Source of the DNA: Bacteroidales bacterium WCE2008
GTDB taxonomy: Bacteria; Bacteroidota; Bacteroidia; Bacteroidales; UBA932
Assembly (NCBI GenBank): GCA_900167925.1
Contig: FUZM01000001.1
Span: forward strand, 610,618 to 674,617
DNA: 64,000 nt
Direction: 5' to 3'
Shown: positions 27,027 through 39,213 of the stretch, piece by piece
How the letters are laid out: every line of letters starts with the position of its first letter
Numbering within the stretch: position 1 is the stretch's first letter
Made by a program: the position numbers and the translations under genes
The notes under the pieces: generated by a model
The model's database searches: none
The model's input: the letters and a program-made list of their open reading frames with translations, nothing else
Told to the model about the DNA's origin: nothing

Positions 27027-29507
27027 ATGAAATTAAGAAACCTATTCTTATCTGTTTTCGCTGCTGCCTCCATTCTGGTCGCATGCAACGAGGATGAGCC
27101 TGTTGCCGAGCCTTCGATTGAGGTCAGCGTGTCTGAACTCAGCCTAGAGAAGGCCGCTTCGGAAAATACGATCGCCGTCAAGTCCAACAGATCCTGGATC
27201 ATTGACGAAGCCTCCGAGTGGATTACTGTCACTCCTGGCAGAGGCGGCGCGTCCGACGACAAACAGGTCATCGTGGTCAGTGTTCCCGAGAACACCGGAT
27301 ACGACCGTGAAGGTTCTTTCCGCGTGAACATCGGTTTTACTTCAAAGAGAGTCATCGTAAAGCAGGCCGGTTCAGGCTCATACGAAGACGCCGTCCTCTA
27401 TGCCAACGACTTTGACAAGGAGGAGGCTACCCAGACCTTCGGCTCAGGAAAGAGCTGGCCATATCTCGACCAGTTCGAGGGATGGAAAAACGAGACCGGA
27501 AAGGGCATCGAAGGTATCACCTATGATTTCGCCTCCATGTCGGCTAGGGCCAACAGCGTATCCAACAGCAACTACTCGGACTACGCCGGATCAGGTTCCA
27601 ACAACCTCTTCTTCGGCGCCAACGCGCATTTCGCCATTAAGGATATAGCCCTCAACTCCAACACCAGACTCTCCCTGAGTTTCGGTGCCGAGCGCTATCT
27701 CAACGCCGACAAGGACAAGGAAGGCGGCAACACGTTCAAGCCGTCCGAGTTCCATGTCTATGTCAGCGAAGATAACGAGAAATGGGTAGAGCTCCAGTAT
27801 GCATTCCGTAACGGCTTCAAGGACGGCCGCTGGGAGATCGCTACCTCTAACTTCGCAGTTCCGGAAGGCACTGAGAAGATCAGCATCTACTTCGCTTCCG
27901 ACATCGCGAGCGGTCACCGTCTTGATGACGTCACCCTCATTGTCGTCCAGGAGGCAGGCACTGCAATCGACTTCTCGACCGGGACCGGTATCGGCGAAGG
28001 TGGCCAGGGTGGCGGCGGTGGTACCACCCCTCCTGCAGGCGACGAAATTTTCGCCAACAACTTCGACAAGACCAAGGCTACCCAGACTTTCGGCTCAGGA
28101 AAGAGCTGGCCGTATCTCGATCAGTTCGACGGCTGGAAAAACCAGACAGGCACTGGCCTCGAAGGTGTATCCTACGGATATCAGGGCCTTTCAGCAAGGG
28201 CCAACAGTACGTCCGACAGCGGTTATTCCGACTATAGCGGATCAGGTTCCAACAACATCTTCTTCGGCACCAACGGTATATTCGTGATAAGGAACATAGT
28301 CCTCGGCGGGGCAGTCAACCTTTCACTCAGCTTCGGTACCGAGCGCTATATCAACAGTCAGGACAATACGTTCAATCCTTCAGAGTTCCATGTCTATGTC
28401 AGCAACGACAACTCCAAGTGGGTAGAGCTCCAGTACGCATTCCCTAACGGCTTCAAGAACGGCCGCTGGGATGTCGCTACCGCCAATTTCTCCGTCCCTT
28501 CAGGCACTCAGAAGCTCAGTATCTATATAGCCTCAGACATCACCAGCGGCCATCGTCTCGACGACATCAAGCTTGTCAGCGTCGAAGGTGCTGGCACGGC
28601 AGTGGATTTCGCTGCCGGTAAGGCACTGGACGTCGTTGATGTGGACGATCCTGCAGGCGAAGGCGGCCAGGGTGGCGGCGGTGGCCAGGGAGGTGGAGGT
28701 ACCACTTCTTTTGCGACTGCCGGATGGCTCGAGCTTCCGGAGACTTCCGAGACCGACGGTTTCGACTTCTTCTCCCATGACGGAACCCTCAGCGGAAAGA
28801 AGATCCGCAACTGGTCCTTCTACTGGGATTATGACAATCGCGTGTCCAACTGGGTGGCTTACCCGCTGTACAAGGCAATCTACAGCGGCGCCTCCCGTAC
28901 CGATGAGTGGGGTTATGACCCTCTCCTTCCTGCTGACAAGCAGCAGAATGTTTCCGGCGGTTACAGGGAAGGCAACAATGGCAGGTATGCAAGAGGCCAC
29001 CAGCTCCCTTCTGCCGACCGTGCTGGTTATGAGCTTAACAGCTCCACCTTCTATGGCACCAACATGACCCCGCAGAACCAGGACTTCAACGGCGGTCTCT
29101 GGGCCAACCTCGAAGGTAAAGTCCGTTCTTGGGCAGGCCAGTCCGATACCTGCTATGTAGTGACCGGATGTATCACCAAGGATGCCAAGTACTATATACT
29201 TGACCGTTCTGGCAACAAGGTGACCGTGCCTACCGCATACTTCAAGGCCATCCTGCGCTATAGCAGCAACACCACGATCGGTACCGACGGATTCTGCGCC
29301 ACGGCATTCCTGTTCGACCATGAGGAGTATAGCCAGTCAGGCAAGAGCAGCCTCAATGTCAGCAAGAGCATGAGCATGTCCGTCAAGGACCTCGAAGCCG
29401 TGCTCGGCTACAAGCTCTTCGTCAACCTCGACAAAGCCATCGGCGCTGACAAGGCTTCCACAGTCAAGAGCGAGAATCCTCAGAACAACAACTGGTGGTG
29501 GAAATAG
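27027..29507 (+). CDS. Surface lipoprotein nuclease (BACON + duplicated domain + DNA/RNA non-specific endonuclease)
   Basis: This 826-residue protein has lipobox-type LVAC (Cys20) followed by NEDE. A BACON domain covers about 30-115. Two copies of a ~175-residue beta-sandwich follow (about 120-320 and 335-530), both containing ATQTFGSGKSWPYLDQF, probably choice-of-anchor-like modules. A Gly-rich linker leads to a C-terminal nuclease domain of the NUC1 beta-beta-alpha-metal type (about 565-820), with YARGHQLPSADR (catalytic His658) and the metal-ligand region NMTPQNQDFNGGLWANLE. The canonical DRGH is ARGH here, a common variant. It is expected to cut DNA and RNA outside the cell. It is the first gene of an operon with an EEP-family enzyme, a TonB receptor and a DUF5689 lipoprotein. 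Confidence 0.88.
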   Translation: MKLRNLFLSVFAAASILVACNEDEPVAEPSIEVSVSELSLEKAASENTIAVKSNRSWIIDEASEWITVTPGRGGASDDKQVIVVSVPENTGYDREGSFRVNIGFTSKRVIVKQAGSGSYEDAVLYANDFDKEEATQTFGSGKSWPYLDQFEGWKNETGKGIEGITYDFASMSARANSVSNSNYSDYAGSGSNNLFFGANAHFAIKDIALNSNTRLSLSFGAERYLNADKDKEGGNTFKPSEFHVYVSEDNEKWVELQYAFRNGFKDGRWEIATSNFAVPEGTEKISIYFASDIASGHRLDDVTLIVVQEAGTAIDFSTGTGIGEGGQGGGGGTTPPAGDEIFANNFDKTKATQTFGSGKSWPYLDQFDGWKNQTGTGLEGVSYGYQGLSARANSTSDSGYSDYSGSGSNNIFFGTNGIFVIRNIVLGGAVNLSLSFGTERYINSQDNTFNPSEFHVYVSNDNSKWVELQYAFPNGFKNGRWDVATANFSVPSGTQKLSIYIASDITSGHRLDDIKLVSVEGAGTAVDFAAGKALDVVDVDDPAGEGGQGGGGGQGGGGTTSFATAGWLELPETSETDGFDFFSHDGTLSGKKIRNWSFYWDYDNRVSNWVAYPLYKAIYSGASRTDEWGYDPLLPADKQQNVSGGYREGNNGRYARGHQLPSADRAGYELNSSTFYGTNMTPQNQDFNGGLWANLEGKVRSWAGQSDTCYVVTGCITKDAKYYILDRSGNKVTVPTAYFKAILRYSSNTTIGTDGFCATAFLFDHEEYSQSGKSSLNVSKSMSMSVKDLEAVLGYKLFVNLDKAIGADKASTVKSENPQNNNWWWK

Positions 29508-29525
29508 TGAAATAAACTTTTGGAT

Positions 29526-30602
29526 ATGAAAAAGATAATATATATCGTAATCATCTTGCTCCTGGCTATGCCCATGGCCATTGCCGGCGGCAAGAAGAGC
29601 TATGTGATCGGATTCTACAATCTTGAGAACCTCTTCGACACTGTCCATGACGAGGGCAAGAATGATTATGAGTTCCTTCCCGACGGAGCCAACAACTGGA
29701 CCGACGCCAAATACGACAAGAAGCTCCACAACATGGCAAAGGTAATCCGCGCCATGAAAGATGACAACAAGGTCTATCACGCAGTCCTCGGCGTCAGCGA
29801 GATCGAGAACAGACATGTCCTCGAGGATCTCGTGACCATGCCGGAGATCGCTGATGCCAACTTCCAGATCGTCCACTATGACGGTCCTGACCGTCGTGGA
29901 GTCGATGTCGCCCTGCTATACAGGCCTGAGCTTTTCCAGGTGCTCGAGAGCCGCTCCATCCCGTTCGACTTCAACAGCGACATCGATTTCGAGATGAGCC
30001 AGGAGGACAAGGACCATTTCCGCACCCGTGACATCCTCATGGTCCGCGGAATGCTCGGCGGCGAGATGTTCGCGTTCTTCGTAGCCCACCTCCCGTCCAG
30101 GATCGGCGGCAAGAGCACGGCGCTCAGAAGCAGGGGAGGCGAGATCATGTACAACGAATCCATGAAACTCATGGAGGAGTATCCGGGCATCAAGATCGTT
30201 GCCATGGGTGACATGAACGACAACCCGACTGACGACAGCATGGCCGTCTATATGCGCGGAAAGGAAAAGATCGGCGAAGTAGGCCGCGAGGATTTCTTCT
30301 CTCCGTTCCTGTCCATGCTCAAGGCCGGATACAGCTCTCTCTTTTATCAGGGTGGCGGCAACATCTATGATATCATCATAGTGAACTCCAACCTTGCGAA
30401 TGCTCCGAAAGGCACTCTCAAGATCCAGCCTATCGTCAAGAACCAGGGCAAGAAGTACTACGGACGCGTGTTCCACAAGGACTTCATGACCCAGCAGGAC
30501 GGCCAGTATGCAGGCACCCCGTTCAGGACATTCTCCGGCGGCGCCTTCATCGGAGGCTTCAGCGACCATTACCCGACTTATATCGTAGTTAGCAACAAAT
30601 AA
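29526..30602 (+). CDS. Secreted endonuclease/exonuclease/phosphatase (EEP) family protein
   Basis: This protein of about 358 residues has an N-terminal signal (residues 1-20) and the full EEP set: FYNLENLFD, the Glu in GVSEIEN, RRGVDVALLY, HLPSR, GDMNDNP, YDIIIV and the terminal SDHYP His. EEP enzymes hydrolyse phosphodiester or phosphomonoester bonds with Mg2+; extracellular members include DNases. The start at the ATG at 29526 gives MKKIIYIVII; the frame extends to a TTG 6 bp upstream. It lies 18 bp after the nonspecific nuclease gene, and its stop overlaps the next gene (TAATG). It probably completes digestion begun by the lipoprotein nuclease, yielding nucleotides or phosphate. The substrate is inferred. 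Confidence 0.88.
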   Translation: MKKIIYIVIILLLAMPMAIAGGKKSYVIGFYNLENLFDTVHDEGKNDYEFLPDGANNWTDAKYDKKLHNMAKVIRAMKDDNKVYHAVLGVSEIENRHVLEDLVTMPEIADANFQIVHYDGPDRRGVDVALLYRPELFQVLESRSIPFDFNSDIDFEMSQEDKDHFRTRDILMVRGMLGGEMFAFFVAHLPSRIGGKSTALRSRGGEIMYNESMKLMEEYPGIKIVAMGDMNDNPTDDSMAVYMRGKEKIGEVGREDFFSPFLSMLKAGYSSLFYQGGGNIYDIIIVNSNLANAPKGTLKIQPIVKNQGKKYYGRVFHKDFMTQQDGQYAGTPFRTFSGGAFIGGFSDHYPTYIVVSNK

Positions 30603-33505
30603 TGAATAATATGAAAAGACTTATAGTGGCAATACTTGCAGTCCTCTGCACCCTCGGAGTTTCCGCCCAGGAATTCACCGGAGGCGTCAAGGGTCACGTG
30701 GTAAGCCGTGCGGACAAGTCTTCCATCGAAGGCGCGGTCCTCACTCTTTACCAGGGTGGCGAAGCAATTGCCGAAACCAAATCGGATGCCGACGGAAACT
30801 TCCTCATCGGCAATCTCGCGAATGGAATATACGACCTTGTCATCGCTGCTGACGAGTATCTCGAGACAAGAGTCAACGTGACCGTAAACGACGGCTATGT
30901 AAAGAACATGTTCAACCTCTCCATGACCCCGTCCCATCAGGTTTCTGACGCCGAGGACGACAACTTCGTGGAGTTCGACATGGACGATTCCGGCTACAAT
31001 GACAATCCTACGATTCTCTTCGGCCAGAACGACGTCTTCAACAGCATCGCCGGCTATAACTTCAGCGCAGTGCGTTTCCGCGCCCGCGGTTATTCCTCAG
31101 AGTCGCAGAACGTATATCTCGCCGGAGTCAAGATGAACGACGCGATCACCGGATACTCTCCATATTCCCTCTGGTCAGGTCTCAACGAGGCTACAAGGGC
31201 CAAGGACTCATACGTGGGAGCTGAGATGGCTGACTTCGGCATCGGCGGCTACAACGGCCTCGTCAACATCAACGGCAACGCTTCCAACGTCCGCAAGGGC
31301 TGGAGGGCCAGCCTGCTCACCAACAGCGCTCTCTATCGTCTCCGTCTCATGCTGACCTACGCTTCTGGTCCGCTTGACAATGGCTGGTCATACGCATTCA
31401 GCGCATCTGCCCGTCTCGGCGGCAACGACTGGATCGACGGAGTATATTACCGTTCGTTCGGCTACTACGCATCGGCAGAGAAGAAATTCGACGACGTCCA
31501 TAAGCTCGGCTTCATCTTCATGGCCACTCCTGGCCAGAGGGGTGCGCAGAACGCATCAACCCAGGAGGTATATGACCTCATGGGCGACAACATGTACAAC
31601 TCCAACTGGGGCTACCAGAACGGAAAGGTGCGCAACGCCCGCGTCCGCATCACCAACGAGCCTATAGCAGTAATCAAATACGACTTTACTCCGCAGGATA
31701 ACTTCAGCGCAAGCGCGACCGTCCTCTACCGCTTCGGAAAGAACGGCTACACCGCCCTTGACTGGAACAATGCCCAGGACCCTCGTCCTGACTATTACCG
31801 CAACCTGCCGAGCTACTTCTGGATGGAGAATCCTGACTACAACAGGAACAACTTCACCAAGTGGGCATGGGCTACAGAGACATGGGGCTATTCCCGCGAC
31901 CCTGAGCTCGTGCATGTCAACTGGGACCGCCTGTACAATGTCAACCGCATGAACAGGGACTACGGTCTTTCTCGCTCCAAGTACATTCTCGAGGAGCGCC
32001 GCGTGGACCAGCGTGACCTCAACCTCGCCATCAGCGCCAAGTGGAAACCATCCGAGGTGGTTACCCTCAACGCCGGCGTCAACGGCAAGATCAACCGTAC
32101 CGAGCACTACAAGATCATCCATGACCTTCTCGGCGGCGACTACTATCTCAACGTGGACTCATTCGCAGAGCGCGATTTCTCAGCCTTCCCTTACATGATC
32201 CAGAATGACCTCGACTACTGGATGGCAAACGGCCATGCCCAGGTGCTCGAGAAGGGAGACAAGTTCGGTTACGATTACTATGCGCAGATTCGTCAGGCTC
32301 AGCTCTGGGCTTCCGGCAAGTTCAACTTGGGCGGTTTCCAGGTTGGTCTCGGCGGCAGCGTGGGCTACGACTGCTTCTGGCGCGAAGGTCTCCTCCGCAA
32401 GGGTCTCTTCCCTGGCCTCGACGACAAGGGCAATGAGATCATGGTCGACGGAGTGTCTGTCACCGACAGGGATTCTGACGGCAATCCGATCACTTCGAAG
32501 GGAAGGAGCAAGAAGAACGAGTTCCTTTCCTACACCGGCAAGATTAATCTCAACTATGAGTTCGGAGGCGGTCACCGCATATTTGCAAATGCCGCATACA
32601 TCACGGAAGCTCCGCACTTCAACATGGCTTATTTCTCTCCGAGGACCAGAAACTCAGTCATTCCTGACCTCACCACGATCAAGACTACGACCGCGGACCT
32701 CAACTACCAGTACTTCTCCAATGGCTGGAACGTCCGCGTGACCGGATTCTATACTGACATCAAGGACCAGAGCGACGTGATGAGCCTGTTCGACGATATC
32801 GCCAACAGTTTCGTCAACTTCTCAATGAGCGGCATGGACCAGCGCCATGTCGGCATGGAGCTCGGATTCAAGACTCCTACCCCTGTCGAGAATCTCGCCT
32901 TCCAGGGAGTATTCACCTATGGCAAGTATGTCTATACATCCAATCCTAAGATGTACATGACCTACGACAACAGCGCTTCGCTGGTTGCAGGTACATACAA
33001 CGTCGAGATTCCTTACTGGAAGAGCCATCCGGACGTCAACGGCAAGGAGGTGCAGCACTATGTACCTTCAACTCCTCAGCTCGCTGCCAGCGCCGGCTTC
33101 GCATGGAACCACAACTACTGGTTCATCGATGCGGATATCGAGTATTTCGACAAGGCTTACCTTGACATGAGCCCGTTCTACAGGCTTAAGTCAGCTACCA
33201 CCGGTCCTGACGGAGTGGAGACTCCTACCGAGATCGACTACATGGCCTCTCAGGAGAGATTCGATGCCGCATGGCTTCTCAACCTCAGTGTCGGCAAGTC
33301 CTGGTATATCCAGCGCAAATACCAGATCGGCTTCTCCCTCAATGCCAAGAACCTCCTCAACAACAAGTCTGTCAAGACCGGAGGTTACGAGCAGAACCGT
33401 ATCGTGGACAATACTGTCAACAAGGAGCGCTACTACCGCTTCGATTCCAAGTATTTCTACATGAGCGGAATGAACTATATGTTGAACCTTTATTTCAGAT
33501 TCTAA
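30602..33505 (+). CDS. TonB-dependent receptor of the nuclease operon
   Basis: This outer-membrane receptor of about 965 residues has a signal peptide ending VSAQ, a carboxypeptidase-regulatory-like domain (about 25-105) and a beta-barrel with a terminal NLYFRF-type strand. The region after residue 120 (NDVFNSIAGYNFSAVRFRARGY, VYLAGVKMNDAITGY) resembles a divergent plug. Two start codons are possible: ATG at 30602, overlapping the previous stop, and ATG at 30611 (MKRLIVAILAV), which gives a tighter signal peptide. No SusD partner is present. A DUF5689 lipoprotein follows 4 bp after the stop. Position between two secreted nucleases and an OB-fold lipoprotein suggests import of nucleic-acid fragments or nucleotides. 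Confidence 0.85.
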   Translation: MNNMKRLIVAILAVLCTLGVSAQEFTGGVKGHVVSRADKSSIEGAVLTLYQGGEAIAETKSDADGNFLIGNLANGIYDLVIAADEYLETRVNVTVNDGYVKNMFNLSMTPSHQVSDAEDDNFVEFDMDDSGYNDNPTILFGQNDVFNSIAGYNFSAVRFRARGYSSESQNVYLAGVKMNDAITGYSPYSLWSGLNEATRAKDSYVGAEMADFGIGGYNGLVNINGNASNVRKGWRASLLTNSALYRLRLMLTYASGPLDNGWSYAFSASARLGGNDWIDGVYYRSFGYYASAEKKFDDVHKLGFIFMATPGQRGAQNASTQEVYDLMGDNMYNSNWGYQNGKVRNARVRITNEPIAVIKYDFTPQDNFSASATVLYRFGKNGYTALDWNNAQDPRPDYYRNLPSYFWMENPDYNRNNFTKWAWATETWGYSRDPELVHVNWDRLYNVNRMNRDYGLSRSKYILEERRVDQRDLNLAISAKWKPSEVVTLNAGVNGKINRTEHYKIIHDLLGGDYYLNVDSFAERDFSAFPYMIQNDLDYWMANGHAQVLEKGDKFGYDYYAQIRQAQLWASGKFNLGGFQVGLGGSVGYDCFWREGLLRKGLFPGLDDKGNEIMVDGVSVTDRDSDGNPITSKGRSKKNEFLSYTGKINLNYEFGGGHRIFANAAYITEAPHFNMAYFSPRTRNSVIPDLTTIKTTTADLNYQYFSNGWNVRVTGFYTDIKDQSDVMSLFDDIANSFVNFSMSGMDQRHVGMELGFKTPTPVENLAFQGVFTYGKYVYTSNPKMYMTYDNSASLVAGTYNVEIPYWKSHPDVNGKEVQHYVPSTPQLAASAGFAWNHNYWFIDADIEYFDKAYLDMSPFYRLKSATTGPDGVETPTEIDYMASQERFDAAWLLNLSVGKSWYIQRKYQIGFSLNAKNLLNNKSVKTGGYEQNRIVDNTVNKERYYRFDSKYFYMSGMNYMLNLYFRF

Positions 33506-33509
33506 GGCT

Positions 33510-34556
33510 ATGAAAAGGATATTGACAGCAATCGCAGCTCTTGCTCTTCTCGTTTCTTGCGACGAGTGGGAGCCTGTATATACCTTCGATTATGGCGAGG
33601 CCGGAGAATTTGTCCCGGCATCGCTCCAGACCAACACCACCATAGCCCAGCTGAAAGCCCTTTACAACGGCAAGCCTGTGACTTTCGATGAGAATTATAT
33701 CATCGGCGGCAAGGTGGTTTCAAACGACATCTCAGGCAATATCTACCGCAGTCTCTACATCCAGGACGAGACCGGCGCCCTTGAGATCAAGATTGGAAAG
33801 ACCAATCTTACCAGCGACTACAAGCCGGGCCAGATGCTCTATGTGGAGTGCGAGGGCCTTACTCTCGGCACATATGGTGGAATGCTCCAGCTCGGCCTCT
33901 CCGATCCTACCGGAGAGTACGAGACGGCGTATATCGATGCCGACAAGCTTATCCAGGCTAAGATCCACCGCGGAGCCCTCGGCAAGGAGGTCGCTCCTAT
34001 AGTGCTTGACGAGGCTGCCCTCAAGGCCAACCTCGCCGCCAAGCCTGTATGCCAGGGGCCTGACTTCGGAAAGCTCGTTACTCTCAAGGGCCTCACATAC
34101 GGCGGCAACAAGGGTAGCTACGGCGAGCCTGAGAAGAGGATTTTCCTCCTTCTCTACTATGGTCTCGACCACAAGAGCGACCGTCTTTTCATGTCTGAGG
34201 ATACATACGGAGTAACCACTTGGGCCATGTCCAAGGACGGCTTCCTCCGCTATGTCAAGACTGAGCCTTTCCAGAAGGCAGTTGCGGCGGAGTATCCGGA
34301 CTATGAAACGGCTAACAAGGTCTATATGGGACTCCAGTCCAATGCCTCTGCTTACTCAGTGAGCCATTACTTCAAGATGGGCGGCACCGAGATCCAGATC
34401 CGTACCAGCGGCTATGCCAAGTTTGCGGATACCCAGATCGATCCGGCCATCCTTGACGGAAGCGCTTCAGTGGACGTGACCGGTATTCTTACCACTTACA
34501 ATGACGCTATCCAGTTCACATTGATTGACCTGAACAGCGTTGTCGTGAAAAAGTAA
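33510..34556 (+). CDS. DUF5689-type lipoprotein
   Basis: This 348-residue lipoprotein (LVSC at residues 14-17, then DEWEP) has a DUF5689-like region from about residue 45. The pattern IGGKVVSNDISGNIYRSLYIQDETGALEIKIG resembles an OB fold. A second half holds alternating beta strands and a YSVSHYFKMG segment. DUF5689 proteins commonly accompany TonB receptors in Bacteroidetes. It is the last gene of the nuclease operon, 4 bp after the receptor and 23 bp before a terminator. Inferred role: surface-exposed binding partner of the receptor, possibly binding nucleic acid. Confidence 0.82.
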   Translation: MKRILTAIAALALLVSCDEWEPVYTFDYGEAGEFVPASLQTNTTIAQLKALYNGKPVTFDENYIIGGKVVSNDISGNIYRSLYIQDETGALEIKIGKTNLTSDYKPGQMLYVECEGLTLGTYGGMLQLGLSDPTGEYETAYIDADKLIQAKIHRGALGKEVAPIVLDEAALKANLAAKPVCQGPDFGKLVTLKGLTYGGNKGSYGEPEKRIFLLLYYGLDHKSDRLFMSEDTYGVTTWAMSKDGFLRYVKTEPFQKAVAAEYPDYETANKVYMGLQSNASAYSVSHYFKMGGTEIQIRTSGYAKFADTQIDPAILDGSASVDVTGILTTYNDAIQFTLIDLNSVVVKK

Positions 34557-34578
34557 CGGTTTGTCCCGATACATATCA

Positions 34579-34607
34579 AAGCCCGACGGTCTCCCGCCGG
34601 GCTTTTT
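34579..34607 (+). terminator. Terminator of the nuclease operon
   Basis: AAGCCCG-A-CGG pairs with CCG-C-CGGGCTT around TCTC and ends in TTTTT. Confidence 0.9.
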
Positions 34608-34609
34608 CG

Positions 34610-35150
34610 TATCTTGTTTCATCCATTCAGCATTCTTCCTCTATTCATATCCTATGCCGTCGCTGTCCTGCTGTTGCCTTCTGCGGCGTCCAGCTGACGG
34701 GCCGCCTCCGTCAGGTTCGGAAAAGCTGCTCGGTCGCTGTCGCCGCCTAAACGGCTAACTCAGTCCTTTTACGCCTCCTTCATCGCTTCGCTCGAAGTCG
34801 CCGTAACGTCCTTCAGACACACGCCGTTCTTCACGGCGCCGACGGCCGCTCCCTCGCTCACCGCTTTTCCTCAATGCCTCCGGCGTCTCCGCCACCCGTC
34901 CGCTGCAGGGCACAGTCGTTTGCAGTAGCGAGAAAGCGGCGGGTGTCCTCTGGTCGCGGCGAGCGTGGCCACCCTCGGCCACGTCAGAGGGAGGGGCCCG
35001 ATGGATACGAGTTCTGCGAAGCAGGACGATGTAGACATTGGGAGGGATGGAGCCGACGCAGTCGGCGGAACAGAGCCGAGACCACGAGGATTCCCGCCGC
35101 TGCCGAAGGCGGGTGGAGAAGCTTCGGGCTTAAGTCCGGGCCGGAGAGGC
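34610..35150. other. GC-rich gene-free spacer
   Basis: No credible gene lies in these ~540 bp. The left half is pyrimidine-rich and the right half purine-rich on the plus strand, with many short inverted words. A CCCGCC/GGCGGG hairpin near 35094-35114 could terminate the minus-strand manA transcript. Short open frames lack start signals or family motifs. Confidence 0.5.
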
Positions 35151-35153
35151 AGG

Positions 35154-36134
35154 CTAGCGGACCTTGGAGGTGATGAAGGTCAGTTCGCCGGAAGGGACTA
35201 CAGAGAGGCCCTTGCAGCAGGCCGGGACAAGCAGAGTTTCGCCCTTTCGGACGGATACCTTGTTGCCCTCCGAGTCGGTGATCAAGCCGCTGCCGGAAGT
35301 GCACATTACCACCAGGAATGAATCCACGTCCTTGAGGTCAAGCTCGAAAGCTGAATCCAGTTCGTACAAGTCCGTAGTGAAATACTTGCAGTCCACGAGG
35401 GTGGTGCAGGCGTTCTTCTTAGGGGTGTATTCGGTCTTGTATGAAGGATAGACCTTATAGTCGATGGCCTCCTTGGCAAGCTCGGTATGAAGCTCGCGAG
35501 GTTTTCCGTCAAGACCAGGACGGTTGTAGTCATAGATGCGGTAGGTCAGGTCCGAAGTCTGCTGGATCTCCGAGATGAAACAGCCGCTGCAGATAGCATG
35601 GATGCGCCCGGCAGGAAGGAAGAAAACGTCCCCTTTCTTGACATCATGGCGCACGAGCACGTCGGTGATAGTGTTGTCAGCGATCCTGCGCTCATACTCC
35701 TCAGGAGTGATGTCATTCTTGAGACCGACCAGAAGCTGTGCTCCCGGATCGGTATCGACCACATACCACATCTCCGTCTTTCCCCTCATGCCCGGGTGAT
35801 GGGCGGCAGCCATCTTGTCGTCCGGATGGACCTGGATGCTCAGGTCGTCGCGCGCATCGATGAACTTTATCAGAAGAGGGAACTCATTGCCGTTTTCGGC
35901 ATAGACATGCTCTCCGACGAGCTTTCCCTTGTATTCTGAGACCAGCTCGGTGAGGGTCTTCCCTGCGAGAGGTCCTTCAGATACGACAGAATCGTCGCCA
36001 GTGTATGCTGAGATTTCCCAGCTTTCTCCGATTCCGTGGAGATCGGTAGAAATATTCTTGAACTTTGCTATTTTCTCTCCGCCCCAAACTTTGGTTTTGA
36101 GAATTGGCTCGAATTTGAGTGGATACATAGTCAT
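35154..36134 (-). CDS. manA: Mannose-6-phosphate isomerase, class I type
   Basis: This cytosolic cupin enzyme interconverts mannose-6-phosphate and fructose-6-phosphate. Visible hallmarks are the N-terminal LKTKVWGGEKIA, the metal-binding SIQVHPDD segment, KTEMWYV, and PAGRIHAI with a downstream TYRIYDYNRPG. At about 326 residues the protein matches the short Bacteroidetes/Bacillus type. The start at 36134 (MTMYPLKF) or 36128 (MYPLKF) is chosen; an in-frame GTG at 36152 overlaps the promoter and is unlikely. It is divergent from eno. A minus-strand -7 element lies only 18 bp upstream of the start, so the leader is very short. Confidence 0.92.
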   Translation of the reverse strand: MTMYPLKFEPILKTKVWGGEKIAKFKNISTDLHGIGESWEISAYTGDDSVVSEGPLAGKTLTELVSEYKGKLVGEHVYAENGNEFPLLIKFIDARDDLSIQVHPDDKMAAAHHPGMRGKTEMWYVVDTDPGAQLLVGLKNDITPEEYERRIADNTITDVLVRHDVKKGDVFFLPAGRIHAICSGCFISEIQQTSDLTYRIYDYNRPGLDGKPRELHTELAKEAIDYKVYPSYKTEYTPKKNACTTLVDCKYFTTDLYELDSAFELDLKDVDSFLVVMCTSGSGLITDSEGNKVSVRKGETLLVPACCKGLSVVPSGELTFITSKVR

Positions 36135-36151
36135 TTTTTGTTTGTGCGGCA

Positions 36152-36159
36152 CAAATTTA
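36152..36159 (-). promoter_or_regulatory. -7 element of manA
   Basis: The complement reads TAAATTTG, a match to TAnnTTTG, 18 bp before the manA start at 36134. Confidence 0.5.
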
Positions 36160-36196
36160 GTAAAATTTGGGAAAAACCCGGCTATGTTGTCCTCGC

Positions 36197-36228
36197 TTGT
36201 AAAATCCGTGCAAAATTGCTAAATTTGC
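36197..36228 (+). promoter_or_regulatory. Promoter of eno
   Basis: TAAATTTGC (36220-36228) fits the -7 consensus, with TTG at 36197-36199 twenty bases upstream as -33 element. The enolase start is 41 bp downstream. Confidence 0.65.
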
Positions 36229-36257
36229 GGCGCTTAGTTGGAAAATGTACAATTTAA

Positions 36258-37577
<1,320 letters not shown>

Positions 37578-37609
37578 TACTTACTGCTGAACTTTTGGTA
37601 TTTCAGAAT

Positions 37610-37639
37610 AATCCGGTGGATATCCACCGGATTTTTTTT
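37610..37639 (+). terminator. Terminator of eno
   Basis: AATCCGGTGGAT and ATCCACCGGATT form a perfect 24-nt palindrome, followed by a T-run. Confidence 0.92.
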
Positions 37640-37640
37640 A

Positions 37641-37648
37641 TATCTTTG
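37641..37648 (+). promoter_or_regulatory. -7 element of the atp operon
   Basis: TATCTTTG matches TAnnTTTG, 42 bp before atpD and immediately after the T-run of the eno terminator. The -33 element would overlap the hairpin and is not obvious. Confidence 0.45.
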
Positions 37649-37686
37649 TATCAGCCCCGCAAGGGATCCTGACAGAAAAACGCTAA

Positions 37687-39212
<1,526 letters not shown>

Positions 39213-39213
<1 letters not shown>

